A stretch of DNA of 64,000 nt from Dryocosmus kuriphilus (lineage: Eukaryota > Arthropoda > Insecta > Hymenoptera > Cynipidae). The notes beneath the pieces are model-generated. The model made no database searches. It was not told the DNA's origin and saw only the letters and a list, made by a program, of their open reading frames with translations. The position numbers were made by a program, and so were the translations under genes. Shown here one piece after another: positions 35,413 through 50,120 of the stretch. The stretch spans positions 52,771,551 through 52,835,550 of the forward strand of contig CM076195.1 of NCBI GenBank assembly GCA_038277395.1, written 5' to 3'. Numbering within the stretch: the first letter of the stretch is position 1; every line of letters starts with the position of its first letter.

Positions 35413-38400
35413 GTCGTAAAAACCATTTTTTCGGATTCAGGAGGTCTCAAAACGTGGAGATTTCATCAAATCCGCGAAAGTCAAATTTTGCATAAATCTA
35501 ATACTTTCTCTGATGAGAATGTAAAAATTGCATTTTTCAGCCAAACTGTGTAAAAAATGAAGAAATTTACGTTCTAGATATAATTTCATTGCTTGGCGAG
35601 CGCGAGAAACGTGATGAGAATGCGCCTGCGTAGCGGGCAGATTTTTCAATAACTATCCAATCCGATTAGTCGCTGAAAAGTGGTTTTCTTTGTATTTCAT
35701 AAATATTTCACGAATAACTCAAAAACTGCGCGTCTGATCAAAAAAATGCTGGAGAACAATTTTATAGAACTTTTCGAGGGAAACAACTTTGTTTGACATT
35801 ATTTTTTTGTATCTTGCATACTTTGGCGGGAAATTTGAGAACCTTGATTTTTAATAACGTTTTATCGATTAAAACAAAAACCGTGCATTTTATGAAAAAA
35901 TGGTTAAAACAAAATTTGTAGACCTTTTTAAATTGAACAACCTTGTTCTTCACCATTTTTTGGTATCTTGAATATTTTGGCGGGAAACCACAGTTTTTAA
36001 TTTTCATAGCGTTTTCTTGATTAAACAAAAACCGTTCCTTTTTTTCAAAAAACGGTTAAACAAAATTTGTAGACTTTTTTGAGGCAAACAATTTTACTTT
36101 CTTTGCGTTTTTTTTTTGTATCTCTCATAGTTTAGCCGGAAAATGGATTTTTTGATTTTGTGAAAACCGTTTTTGATGGATAAAACCATAACCGTTGGTC
36201 AAAAACCGCTGGTTAACGAACTCGTCCTTTCTTTTTGGACCTTAAAGAAGTGTGCCAAAGCGCAATCCAATCCGATTAGTCCTTCGAAAGTTATCGTGGG
36301 AAAAGGCGACAACGACGACAACGACGACCAACAACGACAGAACAGACAGACAGACACGGTCGTAAAAACCATTTTTTCGGATTCAGGAGGTCTCAAAACG
36401 TGGAGATTTCATGCAATCCGCGAAAGTCAAATTTTGCATAAATCTAATACTTTCTCTGATGAGAATGTAAAAATTGCATTTTTCAGCCAAACTGTGTAAA
36501 AAATGAAGAAATTTACGTTCTAGATATAATTTCATTGCTTGGCGAGCGCGAGAAACGTGATGAGAATGCGCCTGCGTAGCGGGCAGATTTTTCAATAACT
36601 ATCCAATCCGATTAGTCGCTGAAAAGTGGTTTTCTTTGTATTTCATAACATATTTCACGAATAACTCAAAAACTGCGCGTCTGATCAAAAAAATGCTGGA
36701 GAACAATTTTATAGAACTTTTCGAGGGAAACAACTTTGTTTGACATTATTTTTTTGTATCTTGCATACTTTGGCGGGAAATTTGAGAACCTTGATTTTTA
36801 ATAACGTTTTATCGATTAAAACAAAAACCGTGCATTTTATGAAAAAATGGTTAAAACAAAATTTGTAGACATTTTTAAATTGAACAACCTTGTTCTTCAC
36901 CATTTTTTGGTATCTTGAATATTTTGGCGGGAAACCACAGTTTTTAATTTTCATAGCGTTTTCTTGATTAAACAAAAACCGTTCCTTTTTTTCAAAAAAC
37001 GGTTAAACCAAATTTGTAGACTTTTTTGAGGCAAACAATTTTACTTTCTTACGTTTTTTTTTTGTATCTCTCATAGTTTAGCCGGAAAATGGATTTTTTT
37101 GATTTTGTGAAAACCGTTTTGATGGATAAAACCATAACCGTTGGTCAAAAACCGCTGGTTAACGAACTCGTCCTTTCTTTTTCGACCTTAAAGAAGTGTG
37201 CCAAAGCGCAATCCAATCCGATTAGTCCTTCGAAAGTTATCGTGGGAAAAGGCGACAACGACGACAACGCCAACAGACAGACAGACACGTCGTAAAAACC
37301 ATTTTTTCGGATTCAGGAGGTCTCAAACGTGGAGATTTCATGCAAATCCGCGAAAGTCAAATTTTGCATAAATCTAATACTTTCTCTGATGAGAATGTAA
37401 AAATTGCATTTTTTCAGCCAAACTGTGTAAAAAATGAAGAAATTTACGTTCTAGATATAATTTCATTGCTTGGCGAGCGCGAGAAACGTGATGAGAATGC
37501 GCCTGCGTAGCGGGCAGATTTTTCAATAACTATCCAATCCGATTAGTCGCTGAAAAGTGGTTTTCTTTGTATTTCATAACATATTTCACGAATAACTCAA
37601 AAACTGCGCGTCTGATCAAAAAAATGCTGGAGAACAATTTTATAGAACTTTTCGAGGGAAACAACTTTGTTTGACATTATTTTTTTGTATCTTGCATACT
37701 TTGGCGGGAAATTTGAGAACCTTGATTTTTAATAACGTTTTATCGATTAAAACAAAAACCGTGCATTTTATGAAAAAATGGTTAAAACAAAATTTGTAGA
37801 CATTTTTAAATTGAACAACCTTGTTCTTCACCATTTTTTGGTATCTTGAATATTTTGGCGGGAAACCACAGTTTTTAATTTTCATAGCGTTTTCTTGATT
37901 AAACAAAAACCGTTCCTTTTTTTCAAAAAACGGTTAAGACAAAATTTGTAGACTTTTTTTGAGGCAAACAATTTTACTTTCTTACGTTTTTTTTTTGTAT
38001 CTCTCATAGTTTAGCCGGAAAATGGATTTTTTGATTTTGTGAAAACCGTTTTTTGATGGATAAAACCATAACCGTTGGTCAAAAACCGCTGGTTAACGAA
38101 CTCGTCCTTTCTTTTGGACCTTAAAGAAGTGTGCCAAAGCGCAATCCAATCCGATTAGTCCTTCGAAAGTTATCGTGGGAAAGGCGACAACGACGACAAC
38201 GAAACGCCAACAGACAGACAGACACGGTCGTAAAAACCATTTTTTCGGATTCAGGAGGTCTCAAAACGTGGAGATTTCATGCAATCCGCGAAAGTCAAAT
38301 TTTGCATAAATCTAATACTTTCTCTGATGAGAATGTAAAAATTGCATTTTTCAGCCAAACTGTGTAAAAAATGAAGAAATTTACGTTCTAGATATAATTT

Positions 38401-41400
38401 CATTGCTTGGCGAGCGCGAGAAACGTGATGAGAATGCGCCTGCGTAGCGGGCAGATTTTTCAATAACTATCCAATCCGATTAGTCGCTGAAAAGTGGTTT
38501 TCTTTGTATTTCATAACATATTTCACGAATAACTCAAAAACTGCGCGTCTGATCAAAAAAATGCTGGAGAACAATTTTATAGAACTTTTCGAGGGAAACA
38601 ACTTTGTTTGACATTATTTTTTTGTATCTTGCATACTTTGGCGGGAAATTTGAGAACCTTGATTTTTAATAACGTTTTATCGATTAAAACAAAAACCGTG
38701 CATTTTATGAAAAAATGGTTAAAACAAAATTTGTAGACATTTTTAAATTGAACAACCTTGTTCTTCACCATTTTTTGGTATCTTGAATATTTTGGCGGGA
38801 AACCACAGTTTTTAATTTTCATAGCGTTTTCTTGATTAAACAAAAACCGTTCCTTTTTTTCAAAAAACGGTTAAGACAAAATTTGTAGACTTTTTTGAGG
38901 CAAACAATTTTACTTTCTGACGTTTTTTTTTTGTATCTCTCATAGTTTAGCCGGAAAATGGATTTTTTGATTTTGTGAAAACCGTTTTTGATGGATAAAA
39001 CCATAACCGTTGGTCAAAAACCGCTGGTTAACGCAACTCGTCCTTTCTTTTTCGGACCTTAAAGAAGTGTGCCAAAGCGCAATCCAATCCGATTAGTCCT
39101 TCGAAAGTTATCGTGGGAAACAGGCGACAACGACGACAACGCAACAACAGACAGACAGACACGGTCGTAAAAACCATTTTTTCGGATTCAGGAGGTCTCA
39201 AACGTGGAGATTTCATGCAATCCGCGAAAGTCAAATTTTGCATAAATCTAATACTTTCTCTGATGAGAATGTAAAAATTGCATTTTTCAGCCAAACTGTG
39301 TAAAAAATGAAGAAATTTACGTTCTAGATATAATTTCATTGCTTGGCGAGCGCGAGAAACGTGATGAGAATGCGCCTGCGTAGCGGGCAGATTTTTCAAT
39401 AACTATCCAATCCGATTAGTCGCTGAAAAGTGGTTTTCTTTGTATTTCATAACATATTTCACGAATAACTCAAAAACTGCGCGTCTGATCAAAAAAATGC
39501 TGGAGAACAATTTTATAGAACTTTTCGAGGGAAACAACTTTGTTTGACATTATTTTTTTGTATCTTGCATACTTTGGCGGGAAATTTGAGAACCTTGATT
39601 TTTAATAACGTTTTATCGATTAAAACAAAAACCGTGCATTTTATGAAAAAATGGTTAAAACAAAATTTGTAGACATTTTTAAATTGAACAACCTTGTTCT
39701 TCACCATTTTTTGGTATCTTGAATATTTTGGCGGGAAACCACAGTTTTTTAATTTTCATAGCGTTTTCTTGATTAAACAAAAAACCGTTCCTTTTTTTCA
39801 AAAAACGGTTAAACAAAATTTGTAGACTTTTTTGAGGCGAACAATTTTACTTTCTGACGTTTTTTTTTGTATCTCTCATAGTTTAGCCGGAAAATGGATT
39901 TTTTGATTTTGTGAAAACCGTTTTGATGGATAAAACCATAACCGTTGGTCAAAAACCGCTGGTTAACGAACTCGTCCTTTCTTTTTGGACCTTAAAGAAG
40001 TGTGCCAAAGCGCAATCCAATCCGATTAGTCCTTCGAAAGTTATCGTGGGAAAAGGCGACAACGACGACAACGCCAACAGACAGACAGACAGACACGTCG
40101 TAAAAACCATTTTTTCGGATTCAGGAGGTCTCAAACGTGGAGATTTCATGCAAATCCGCGAAAGTCAAATTTTGCATAAATCTAATACTTTCTCTGATGA
40201 GAATGTAAAAATTGCATTTTTCAGCCAAACTGTGTAAAAAATGAAGAAATTTACGTTCTAGATATAATTTCATTGCTTGGCGAGCGCGAGAGAAACGTGA
40301 TGAGAATGCGCCTGCGTAGCGGGCAGATTTTTCAATAACTATCCAATCCGATTAGTCGCTGAAAAGTGGTTTTCTTTGTATTTCATAAAATATTTCACGA
40401 ATAACTCAAAAAACTGCGCGTCTGATCAAAAAAAATGCTGGAGAACAATTTTATAGAACTTTTCGAGGGAAACAACTTTGTTTGACATTATTTTTTTGTA
40501 TCTTGCATACTTTGGCGGGAAATTTGAGAACCTTGATTTTTAATAACGTTTTATCGATTAAAACAAAAACCGTGCATTTTATGAAAAAATGGTTAAAACA
40601 AAATTTGTAGACATTTTTAAATTGAACAACCTGTTCTTCACCATTTTTTGGTATCTTGAATATTTTGGCGGGAAACCACAGTTTTTTAATTTTCATAGCG
40701 TTTTTCTTGATTAAACAAAAACCGTTCCTTTTTTTCAAAAAAACGGTTAAACAAAATTTGTAGACTTTTTTGAGGCAAACAATTTTACTTTCTTACGTTT
40801 TTTTTTGTATCTCTCATAGTTTAGCCGGAAAATGGATTTTTTGATTTTGTGAAAACCGTTTTTGATGGATAAAACCATAACCGTTGGTCAAAAACCGCTG
40901 GTTAACGAACTCGTCCTTTCTTTTGGACCTTAAAGAAGTGTGCCAAAGCGCAATCCAATCCGATTAGTCCTTCGAAAGTTATCGTGGGAACAACGCGACA
41001 ACGACGACAACGACGACACGACAACGCCAACAGACAGACAGACACGGTCGTAAAAACCATTTTTTCGGATTCAGGAGGTCTCAAAACGTGGAGATTTCAT
41101 GCAATCCGCGAAAGTCAAATTTTGCATAAATCTAATACTTTCTCTGATGAGAATGTAAAAATTGCATTTTTCAGCCAAACTGTGTAAAAAATGAAGAAAT
41201 TTACGTTCTAGATATAATTTCATTGCTTGGCGAGCGCGAGAAACGTGATGAGAATGCGCCTGCGTAGCGGGCAGATTTTTCAATAACTATCCAATCCGAT
41301 TAGTCGCTGAAAAGTGGTTTTCTTTGTATTTCATAACATATATTTCACGAATAACTCAAAAACTGCGCGTCTGATCAAAAAAATGCTGAGAACAATTTTA

Positions 41401-44400
41401 TAGAACTTTTCGAGGGAAACAACTTTGTTTGACATTATTTTTTTGTATCTTGCATACTTTGGCGGGAAATTTGAGAACCTTGATTTTTAATAACGTTTTA
41501 TCGAATAAAACAAAAACCGTGCATTTTATGAAAAAATGGTTAAAACAAAATTTGTAGACCTTTTTAAATTGAACAACCTTGTTCTTCACCATTTTTTGGT
41601 ATCTTGAATATTTTGGCGGGAAACCACAGTTTTTTAATTTTCATAGCGTTTTCTTGATTAAACAAAAACCGTTCCTTTTTTTCAAAAAACGGTTAAGACA
41701 AAATTTGTAGACTTTTTTGAGGCAAACAATTTTACTTTCTGACGTTTTTTTTTGTCTCTCATAGTTTAGCCGGAAAATGGATTTTTTTGATTTTGTGAAA
41801 ACCGTTTTTGATGGATAAAACCATAACCGTTGGTCAAAAACCGCTGGTTAACGAACTCGTCCTTTCTTTTGGACCTTAAAGAAGTGTGCCAAAGCGCAAT
41901 CCAATCCGATTAGTCCTTCGAAAGTTATCGTGGGAAAAGGCGACAACGACGACAACGCGACAACACGACAGACAGACAGACACGGTCGTAAAAACCATTT
42001 TTTCGGATTCAGGAGGTCTCAAACGTGGAGATTTCATGCAAATCCGCGAAAGTCAAATTTTGCATAAATCTAATACTTTCTCTGATGAGAATGTAAAAAT
42101 TGCATTTTTCAGCCAAACTGTGTAAAAAATGAAGAAATTTACGTTCTAGATATAATTTCATTGCTTGGCGAGCGCGAGAAAAACGTGATGAGAATGCGCC
42201 TGCGTAGCGGGCAGATTTTTCAATAACTATCCAATCCGATTAGTCGCTGAAAAGTGGTTTTCTTTGTATTTCATAAATATTTCACGAATAACTCAAAAAC
42301 TGCGCGTCTGATCAAAAAAAAATGATGAGAACAATTTTATAGAACCTTTCGAGGGAAACAACTTTGTTTGACATTATTTTTTTGTATCTTGCATACTTTG
42401 GCGGGAAATTTGAGAACCTTGATTTTTAATAACGTTTTATCGATTAAAACAAAAACCGTGCATTTTATGAAAAAATGGTTAAACAAAAATTTGTAGACCT
42501 TTTTAAATTGAACAACCCTTGTTCTTCACCATTTTTTGGTATCTTGAATATTTTGGCGGGAAACCACAGTTTTTAATTTTCATAGCGTTTTCTTGATTAA
42601 ACAAAAAACCGTTCCTTTTTTTCAAAAAACGGTTAAACAAAATTTGTAGACTTTTTTTGAGGCGAACAATTTTACTTTCTTACGTTTTTTTTTTGTATCT
42701 CTCATAGTTTAGCCGGAAAATGGATTTTTTTGATTTTGTGAAAACCGTTTTTGATGGATAAAACCATAACCGTTGGTCAAAAACCGCTGGTTAACGAACT
42801 CGTCCTTTCTTTTTGGACCTTAAAGAAGTGTGCCAAAGCGCAATCCAATCCGATTAGTCCTTCGAAAGTTATCGTGGGAACAGGCGACAACGGCGACAAA
42901 CGACGACAACGCCAACAGACAGACAGACACGGTCGTAAAAAACCATTTTTTCGGATTCAGGAGGTCTCAAAACGTGGAGATTTCATGCAATCCGCGAAAG
43001 TCAAATTTTGCATAAATCTAATACTTTCTCTGATGAGAATGTAAAAATTGCATTTTTCAGCCAAACTGTGTAAAAAATGAAGAAATTTACGTTCTAGATA
43101 TAATTTCATTGCTTGGCGAGCGCGAGAAACGTGATGAGAATGCGCCTGCGTAGCGGGCAGATTTTTCAATAACTATCCAATCCGATTAGTCGCTGAAAAG
43201 TGGTTTTCTTTGTATTTCATAACATATTTCACGAATAACTCAAAAACTGCGCGTCTGATCAAAAAAAATGCTGAGAACAATTTTATAGAAACTTTTTGAG
43301 GGAAACAACTTTGTTTGACATTATTTTTTTGTATCTTGCATACTTTGGCGGGAAATTTGAGAACCTTGATTTTTAATAACGTTTTATCGATTAAAACAAA
43401 AACCGTGCATTTTATGAAAAAATGGTTAAAACAAAATTTGTAGACATTTTTAAATTGAACAACCTTGTTCTTCACCATTTTTTGGTATCTTGAATATTTT
43501 GGCGGGAAACCACAGTTTTTTAATTTTCATAGCGTTTTCTTGATTAAACAAAAACCGTTCCTTTTTTTCAAAAAACGGTTAAACAAAATTTGTAGACTTT
43601 TTTGAGGCGAACAATTTTACTTTCTTGACGTTTTTTTTGTATCTCTCATAGTTTAGCCGGAAAATGGATTTTTTGATTTTGTGAAAACCGTTTTTTGATG
43701 GATAAAACCATAACCGTTGGTCAAAAACCGCTGGTTAACGAACTCGTCCTTTCTTTTGGACCTTAAAGAAGTTTGCCAAAGCGCAATCCAATCCGATTAG
43801 TCCTTCGAAAGTTATCGTGGGAACAGGCGACAACGACGACAACGCCAACAGACAGACAGACACGGTCGTAAAAACCATTTTTTCGGATTCAGGAGGTCTC
43901 AAACGTGGAGATTTCATGCAAATCCGCGAAAGTCAAATTTTGCATAAATCTAATACTTTCTCTGATGAGAATGTAAAAATTGCATTTTTCAGCCAAACTG
44001 TGTAAAAAATGAAGAAATTTACGTTCTAGATATAATTTCATTGCTTGGCGAGCGCGAGAAACGTGATGAGAATGCGCCTGCGTAGCGGGCAGATTTTTCA
44101 ATAACTATCCAATCCGATTAGTCGCTGAAAAGTGGTTTTCTTTGTATTTCATAACATATTTCACGAATAACTCAAAAACTGCGCGTCTGATCAAAAAAAT
44201 GCTGAGAGAACAATTTTATAGAACTTTTCGAGGGAACAACTTTGTTTGACATTATTTTTTTGTATCTTGCATACTTTGGCGGGAAATTTGAGAACCTTGA
44301 TTTTTAATAACGTTTTATCGATTAAAACAAAAACCGTGCATTTTATGAAAAAATGGTTAAAACAAAATTTGTAGACATTTTTAAATTGAACAACCTTGTT

Positions 44401-47400
44401 CTTCACCATTTTTTGGTATCTTGAATATTTTGGCGGGAAACCACAGTTTTTTAATTTTCATAGCGTTTTCTTGATTAAACAAAAACCGTTCCTTTTTTTC
44501 AAAAAACGGTTAAGACAAAATTTGTAGACTTTTTTGAGGCGAACAATTTTACTTTCTGACGTTTTTTTTTGTCTCTCATAGTTTAGCCGGAAAATGGATT
44601 TTTTGATTTTGTGAAAACCGTTTTTGATGGATAAAACCATAACCGTTGGTCAAAAACCGCTGGTTAACGAACTCGTCCTTTCTTTTTGGACCTTAAAGAA
44701 GTGTGCCAAAGCGCAATCCAATCCGATTAGTCCTTCGAAAGTTATCGTGGGAAACAGGCGACAACGACGACAACGCCAACGAGACAACGCCAACAGACAG
44801 ACAGACACGGTCGTAAAAACCATTTTTTCGGATTCAGGAGGTCTCAAAACGTGGAGATTTCATGCAATCCGCGAAAGTCAAATTTTGCATAAATCTAATA
44901 CTTTCTCTGATGAGAATGTAAAAATTGCATTTTTCAGCCAAACTGTGTAAAAAATGAAGAAATTTACGTTCTAGATATAATTTCATTGCTTGGCGAGCGC
45001 GAGAAACGTGATGAGAATGCGCCTGCGTAGCGGGCAGATTTTTCAATAACTATCCAATCCGATTAGTCGCTGAAAAGTGGTTTTCTTTGTATTTCATAAC
45101 ATATTTCACGAATAACTCAAAAACTGCGCGTCTGATCAAAAAAATGCTGGAGAACAATTTTATAGAACCTTTCGAGGCGAAACAACTTTGTTTGACATTA
45201 TTTTTTTGTATCTTGCATACTTTGGCGGGAAATTTGAGAACCTTGATTTTTAATAACGTTTTATCGATTAAAACAAAAACCGTGCATTTTATGAAAAAAT
45301 GGTTAAAACAAAATTTGTAGACCTTTTTAAATTGAACAACCCTTGTTCTTCACCATTTTTTTGGTATCTTGAATATTTTGGCGGGAAACCACAGTTTTTA
45401 ATTTTCATAGCGTTTTCTTGATTAAACAAAAACCGTTCCTTTTTTTCAAAAAACGGTTAAGACAAAATTTGTAGACTTTTTTGAGGCGAACAATTTTACT
45501 TTCTGACGTTTTTTTTTATCTCTCATAGTTTAGCCGGAAAATGGATTTTTTGATTTTGTGAAAACCGTTTTTGATGGATAAAACCATAACCGTTGGTCAA
45601 AAACCGCTGGTTAACGAACTCGTCCTTTCTTTTTGGACCTTAAAGAAGTGTGCCAAAGCGCAATCCAATCCGATTAGTCCTTCGAAAGTTATCGTGGGAA
45701 CAGGCGACAACGACGACGAAACGCCAACAGACAGACAGACACGGTCGTAAAAACCATTTTTTCGGATTCAGGAGGTCTCAAAACGTGGAGATTTCATGCA
45801 ATCCGCGAAAGTCAAATTTTGCATAAATCTAATACTTTCTCTGATGAGAATGTAAAAATTGCATTTTTCAGCCAAACTGTGTAAAAAATGAAGAAATTTA
45901 CGTTCTAGATATAATTTCATTGCTTGGCGAGCGCGAGAAACGTGATGAGAATGCGCCTGCGTAGCGGGCAGATTTTTCAATAACTATCCAATCCGATTAG
46001 TCGCTGAAAAGTGGTTTTCTTTGTATTTCATAAATATTTCACGAATAACTCAAAAACTGCGCGTCTGATCAAAAAAATGATGGAGAACAATTTTATAGAA
46101 CTTTTCGAGGGAAACAACTTTGTTTGACATTATTTTTTTGTATCTTGCATACTTTGGCGGGAAATTTGAGAACCTTGATTTTTAATAACGTTTTATCGAT
46201 TAAAACAAAAACCGTGCATTTTATGAAAAAATGGTTAAAACAAAATTTGTAGACATTTTTAAATTGAACAACCTTGTTCTTCACCATTTTTTGGTATCTT
46301 GAATATTTTGGCGGGAAACCACAGTTTTTTAATTTTCATAGCGTTTTCTTGATTAAACAAAAACCGTTCCTTTTTTTCAAAAAACGGTTAAGACAAAATT
46401 TGTAGACTTTTTTGAGGCGAACAATTTTACTTTCTTACGTTTTTTTTTTGTATCTCTCATAGTTTAGCCGGAAAATGGATTTTTTGATTTTGTGAAAACC
46501 GTTTTTGATGGATAAAACCATAACCGTTGGTCAAAAACCGCTGGTTAACGCACTCGTCCTTTCTTTTTGGACCTTAAAGAAGTGTTGCCAAAGCGCAATC
46601 CAATCCGATTAGTCCTTCGAAAGTTATCGTGGGAACAGGCGACAACGACGACAACGCCAACAGACAGACAGACACGGTCGTAAAAACCATTTTTTCGGAT
46701 TCAGGAGGTCTCAAAACGTGGAGATTTCATGCAATCCGCGAAAGTCAAATTTTGCATAAATCTAATACTTTCTCTGATGAGAATGTAAAAATTGCATTTT
46801 TCAGCCAAACTGTGTAAAAAATGAAGAAATTTACGTTCTAGATATAATTTCATTGCTTGGCGAGCGCGATAAACGTGATGAGAATGCGCCTGCGTAGCGG
46901 GCAGATTTTTCAATAACTATCCAATCCGATTAGTCGCTGAAAAGTGGTTTTCTTTGTATTTCATAACATATTTCACGAATAACTCAAAAACTGCGCGTCT
47001 GATCAAAAAAATGCTGGAGAACAATTTTATAGAACTTTTCGAGGGAAACAACTTTGTTTGACATTATTTTTTTGTATCTTGCATACTTTGGCGGGAAATT
47101 TGAGAACCTTGATTTTTAATAACGTTTTATCGATTAAAACAAAAACCGTGCATTTTATGAAAAAATGGTTAAAACAAAATTTGTAGACATTTTTAAATTG
47201 AACAACCTTGTTCTTCACCATTTTTTGGTATCTTGAATATTTTGGCGGGAAACCACAGTTTTTTAATTTTCATAGCGTTTTCTTGATTAAACAAAAACCG
47301 TTCCTTTTTTTCAAAAAAAACGGTTAAGACAAAATTTGTAGACTTTTTTTGAGGCGAACAATTTTACTTTCTGACGTTTTTTTTTTGTATCTCTCATAGT

Positions 47401-50120
47401 TTAGCCGGAAAATGGATTTTTTGATTTTGTGAAAACCGTTTTTGATGGATAAAACCATAACCGTTGGTCAAAAACCGCTGGTTAACGAACTCGTCCTTTC
47501 CTTTTGGACCTTAAAGAAGTGTGCCAAAGCGCAATCCAATCCGATTAGTCCTTCGAAAGTTATCGTGGGAAAGGCGACAACGACGACAACGCCAACAGAC
47601 AGACAGACACACGGTCGTAAAAACCATTTTTTCGGATTCAGGAGGTCTCAAAACGTGGAGATTTCATGCAATCCGCGAAAGTCAAATTTTGCATAAATCT
47701 AATACTTTCTCTGATGAGAATGTAAAAATTGCATTTTTCAGCCAAACTGTGTAAAAAATGAAGAAATTTACGTTCTAGATATAATTTCATTGCTTGGCGA
47801 GCGCGAGAAACGTGATGAGAATGCGCCTGCGTAGCGGGCAGATTTTTCAATAACTATCCAATCCGATTAGTCGCTGAAAAGTGGTTTTCTTTGTATTTCA
47901 TAACATATTTCACGAATAACTCAAAAACTGCGCGTCTGATCAAAAAATGAATGAGAACAATTTTATAGAACTTTTCGAGGGAAACAACTTTGTTTGACAT
48001 TATTTTTTTTGTATCTTGCATACTTTGGCGGGAAATTTGAGAACCTTGATTTTTAATAACGTTTTATCGATTAAAACAAAAACCGTGCATTTTATGAAAA
48101 AATGGTTAAAACAAAATTTGTAGACATTTTTAAATTGAACAACCTTGTTCTTCACCATTTTTTGGTATCTTGAATATTTTGGCGGGAAACCACAGTTTTT
48201 TAATTTTCATAGCGTTTTCTTGATTAAACAAAAACGTTCCTTTTTTTCAAAAAACGGTTAAACAAAATTTGTAGACTTTTTTGAGGCGAACAATTTTACT
48301 TTCTGACGTTTTTTTTTTGTATCTCTCATAGTTTAGCCGGAAAATGGATTTTTTGATTTTGTGAAAACCGTTTTTGATGGATAAAACCATAACCGTTGGT
48401 CAAAAACCGCTGGTTAACGCACTCGTCCTTTCCTTTTGGACCTTAAAGAAGTTTGCCAAAGCGCAATCCAATCCGATTAGTCCTTCGAAAGTTATCGTGG
48501 GAACAGGCGACAACGACGACAACGCCAACAGACAGACAGACACACGGTCGTAAAAACCATTTTTTTCGGATTCAGGAGGTCTCAAAACGTGGAGATTTCA
48601 TGCAATCCGCGAAAGTCAAATTTTGCATAAATCTAATACTTTCTCTGATGAGAATGTAAAAATTGCATTTTTCAGCCAAACTGTGTAAAAAATGAAGAAA
48701 TTTACGTTCTAGATATAATTTCATTGCTTGGCGAGCGCGAGAAACGTGATGAGAATGCGCCTGCGTAGCGGGCAGATTTTTCAATAACTATCCAATCCGA
48801 TTAGTCGCTGAAAAGTGGTTTTCTTTGTATTTCATAACATATTTCACGAATAACTCAAAAACTGCGCGTCTGATCAAAAAAAATGAATGGAGAACAATTT
48901 TATAGAACCTTTCGAGGGAAACAACTTTGTTTGACATTATTTTTTTTATCTTGCATACTTTGGCGGGAAATTTGAGAACCTTGATTTTTAATAACGTTTT
49001 ATCGATTAAAACAAAAACCGTGCATTTTATGAAAAAATGGTTAAAACAAAATTTGTAGACATTTTTAAATTGAACAACCTTGTTCTTCACAATTTTTTGG
49101 TATCTTGAATATTTTGGCGGGAAACCACAGTTTTTTAATTTTCATAGCGTTTTCTTGATTAAACAAAAACCGTTCCTTTTTTTCAAAAAACGGTTAAACA
49201 AAATTTGTAGACTTTTTTGAGGCGAAACAATTTTACTTTCTGACGTTTTTTTTTGTATCTCTCATAGTTTAGCCGGAAAATGGATTTTTTGATTTTGTGA
49301 AAACCGGTTTTGATGGATAAAACCATAACCGTTGGTCAAAAACCGCTAGTTAACGCAACTCGTTCCTTTCCTTTTGGACCTTAAAGAAGTTTGCCAAAGC
49401 GCAATCCAATCCGATTAGTCCTTCGAAAGTTATCGTGGGAACAGGCGACAACGACGACAACGCCAACAACAGACAGACAGACACGGTCGTAAAAACCATT
49501 TTTTCGGATTCAGGAGGTCTCAAAACGTGGAGATTTCATGCAAATCCGCGAAAGTCAAATTTTGCATAAATCTAATACTTTCTCTGATGAGAATGTAAAA
49601 ATTGCATTTTTCAGCCAAACTGTGTAAAAAATGAAGAAATTTACGTTCTAGATATAATTTCATTGCTTGGCGAGCGCGAGAAAACGTGATGAGAATGCGC
49701 CTGCGTAGCGGGCAGATTTTTCAATAACTATCCAATCCGATTAGTCGCTGAAAAGTGGTTTTCTTTGTATTTCATAACATATTTCACGAATAACTCAAAA
49801 ACTGCGCGTCTGATCAAAAAAATGCTGGAGAACAATTTTATAGAACTTTTCGAGGGAAACAACTTTGTTTGACATTATTTTTTTGTATCTTGCATACTTT
49901 GGCGGGAAATTTGAGAACCTTGATTTTTAATAACGTTTTATCGATTAAAACAAAAACCGTGCATTTTATGAAAAAATGGTTAAAACAAAATTTGTAGACC
50001 TTTTTAAATTGAACAACCTTGTTCTTCACCATTTTTGGTATCTTGAATATTTTGGCGGGAAACCACAGTTTTTTAATTTTCATAGCGTTTTCTTGATTAA
50101 ACAAAAACCGTTCCTTTTTT

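Larger units (their letters stand above)
34498..35436 (+). repeat. Reference satellite unit used for the anatomy below
   Basis: This copy was chosen because it is intact and close to the majority sequence. Order: conserved block (34,498-34,772), sub-repeats A (34,773-34,927), B (34,928-35,080), C (35,081-35,243) and D (35,244-35,370), then the microsatellite (35,371-35,412) and a short link to the next landmark. The choice of start is arbitrary, because a tandem array has no natural first base. Confidence 0.9.
35281..42650 (+). repeat. Mosaic transition between satellite types
   Basis: Diagnostic positions switch independently here. The ttttggacc form first appears in the unit ending at 35,436 and atgcaatcc at 36,383. 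The units before 37,313 and 40,121 still have gtgggaaaagg, and gaggcgaac appears at about 39,834, reverts, and becomes constant only from about 42,660. One unit (about 39,028-39,125) shows several merged-looking sites. The pattern fits gene conversion or unequal exchange between two unit types, with possible consensus merging. Confidence 0.7.

Noticed and set aside
34498..35436. Pol III promoter (A/B boxes) making the unit a SINE or tRNA-derived repeat
   Set aside because: I found no acceptable B box (GGTTCGANNCY) on either strand of the reference unit. The nearest word, cttcgaaagtt, lacks the required bases.
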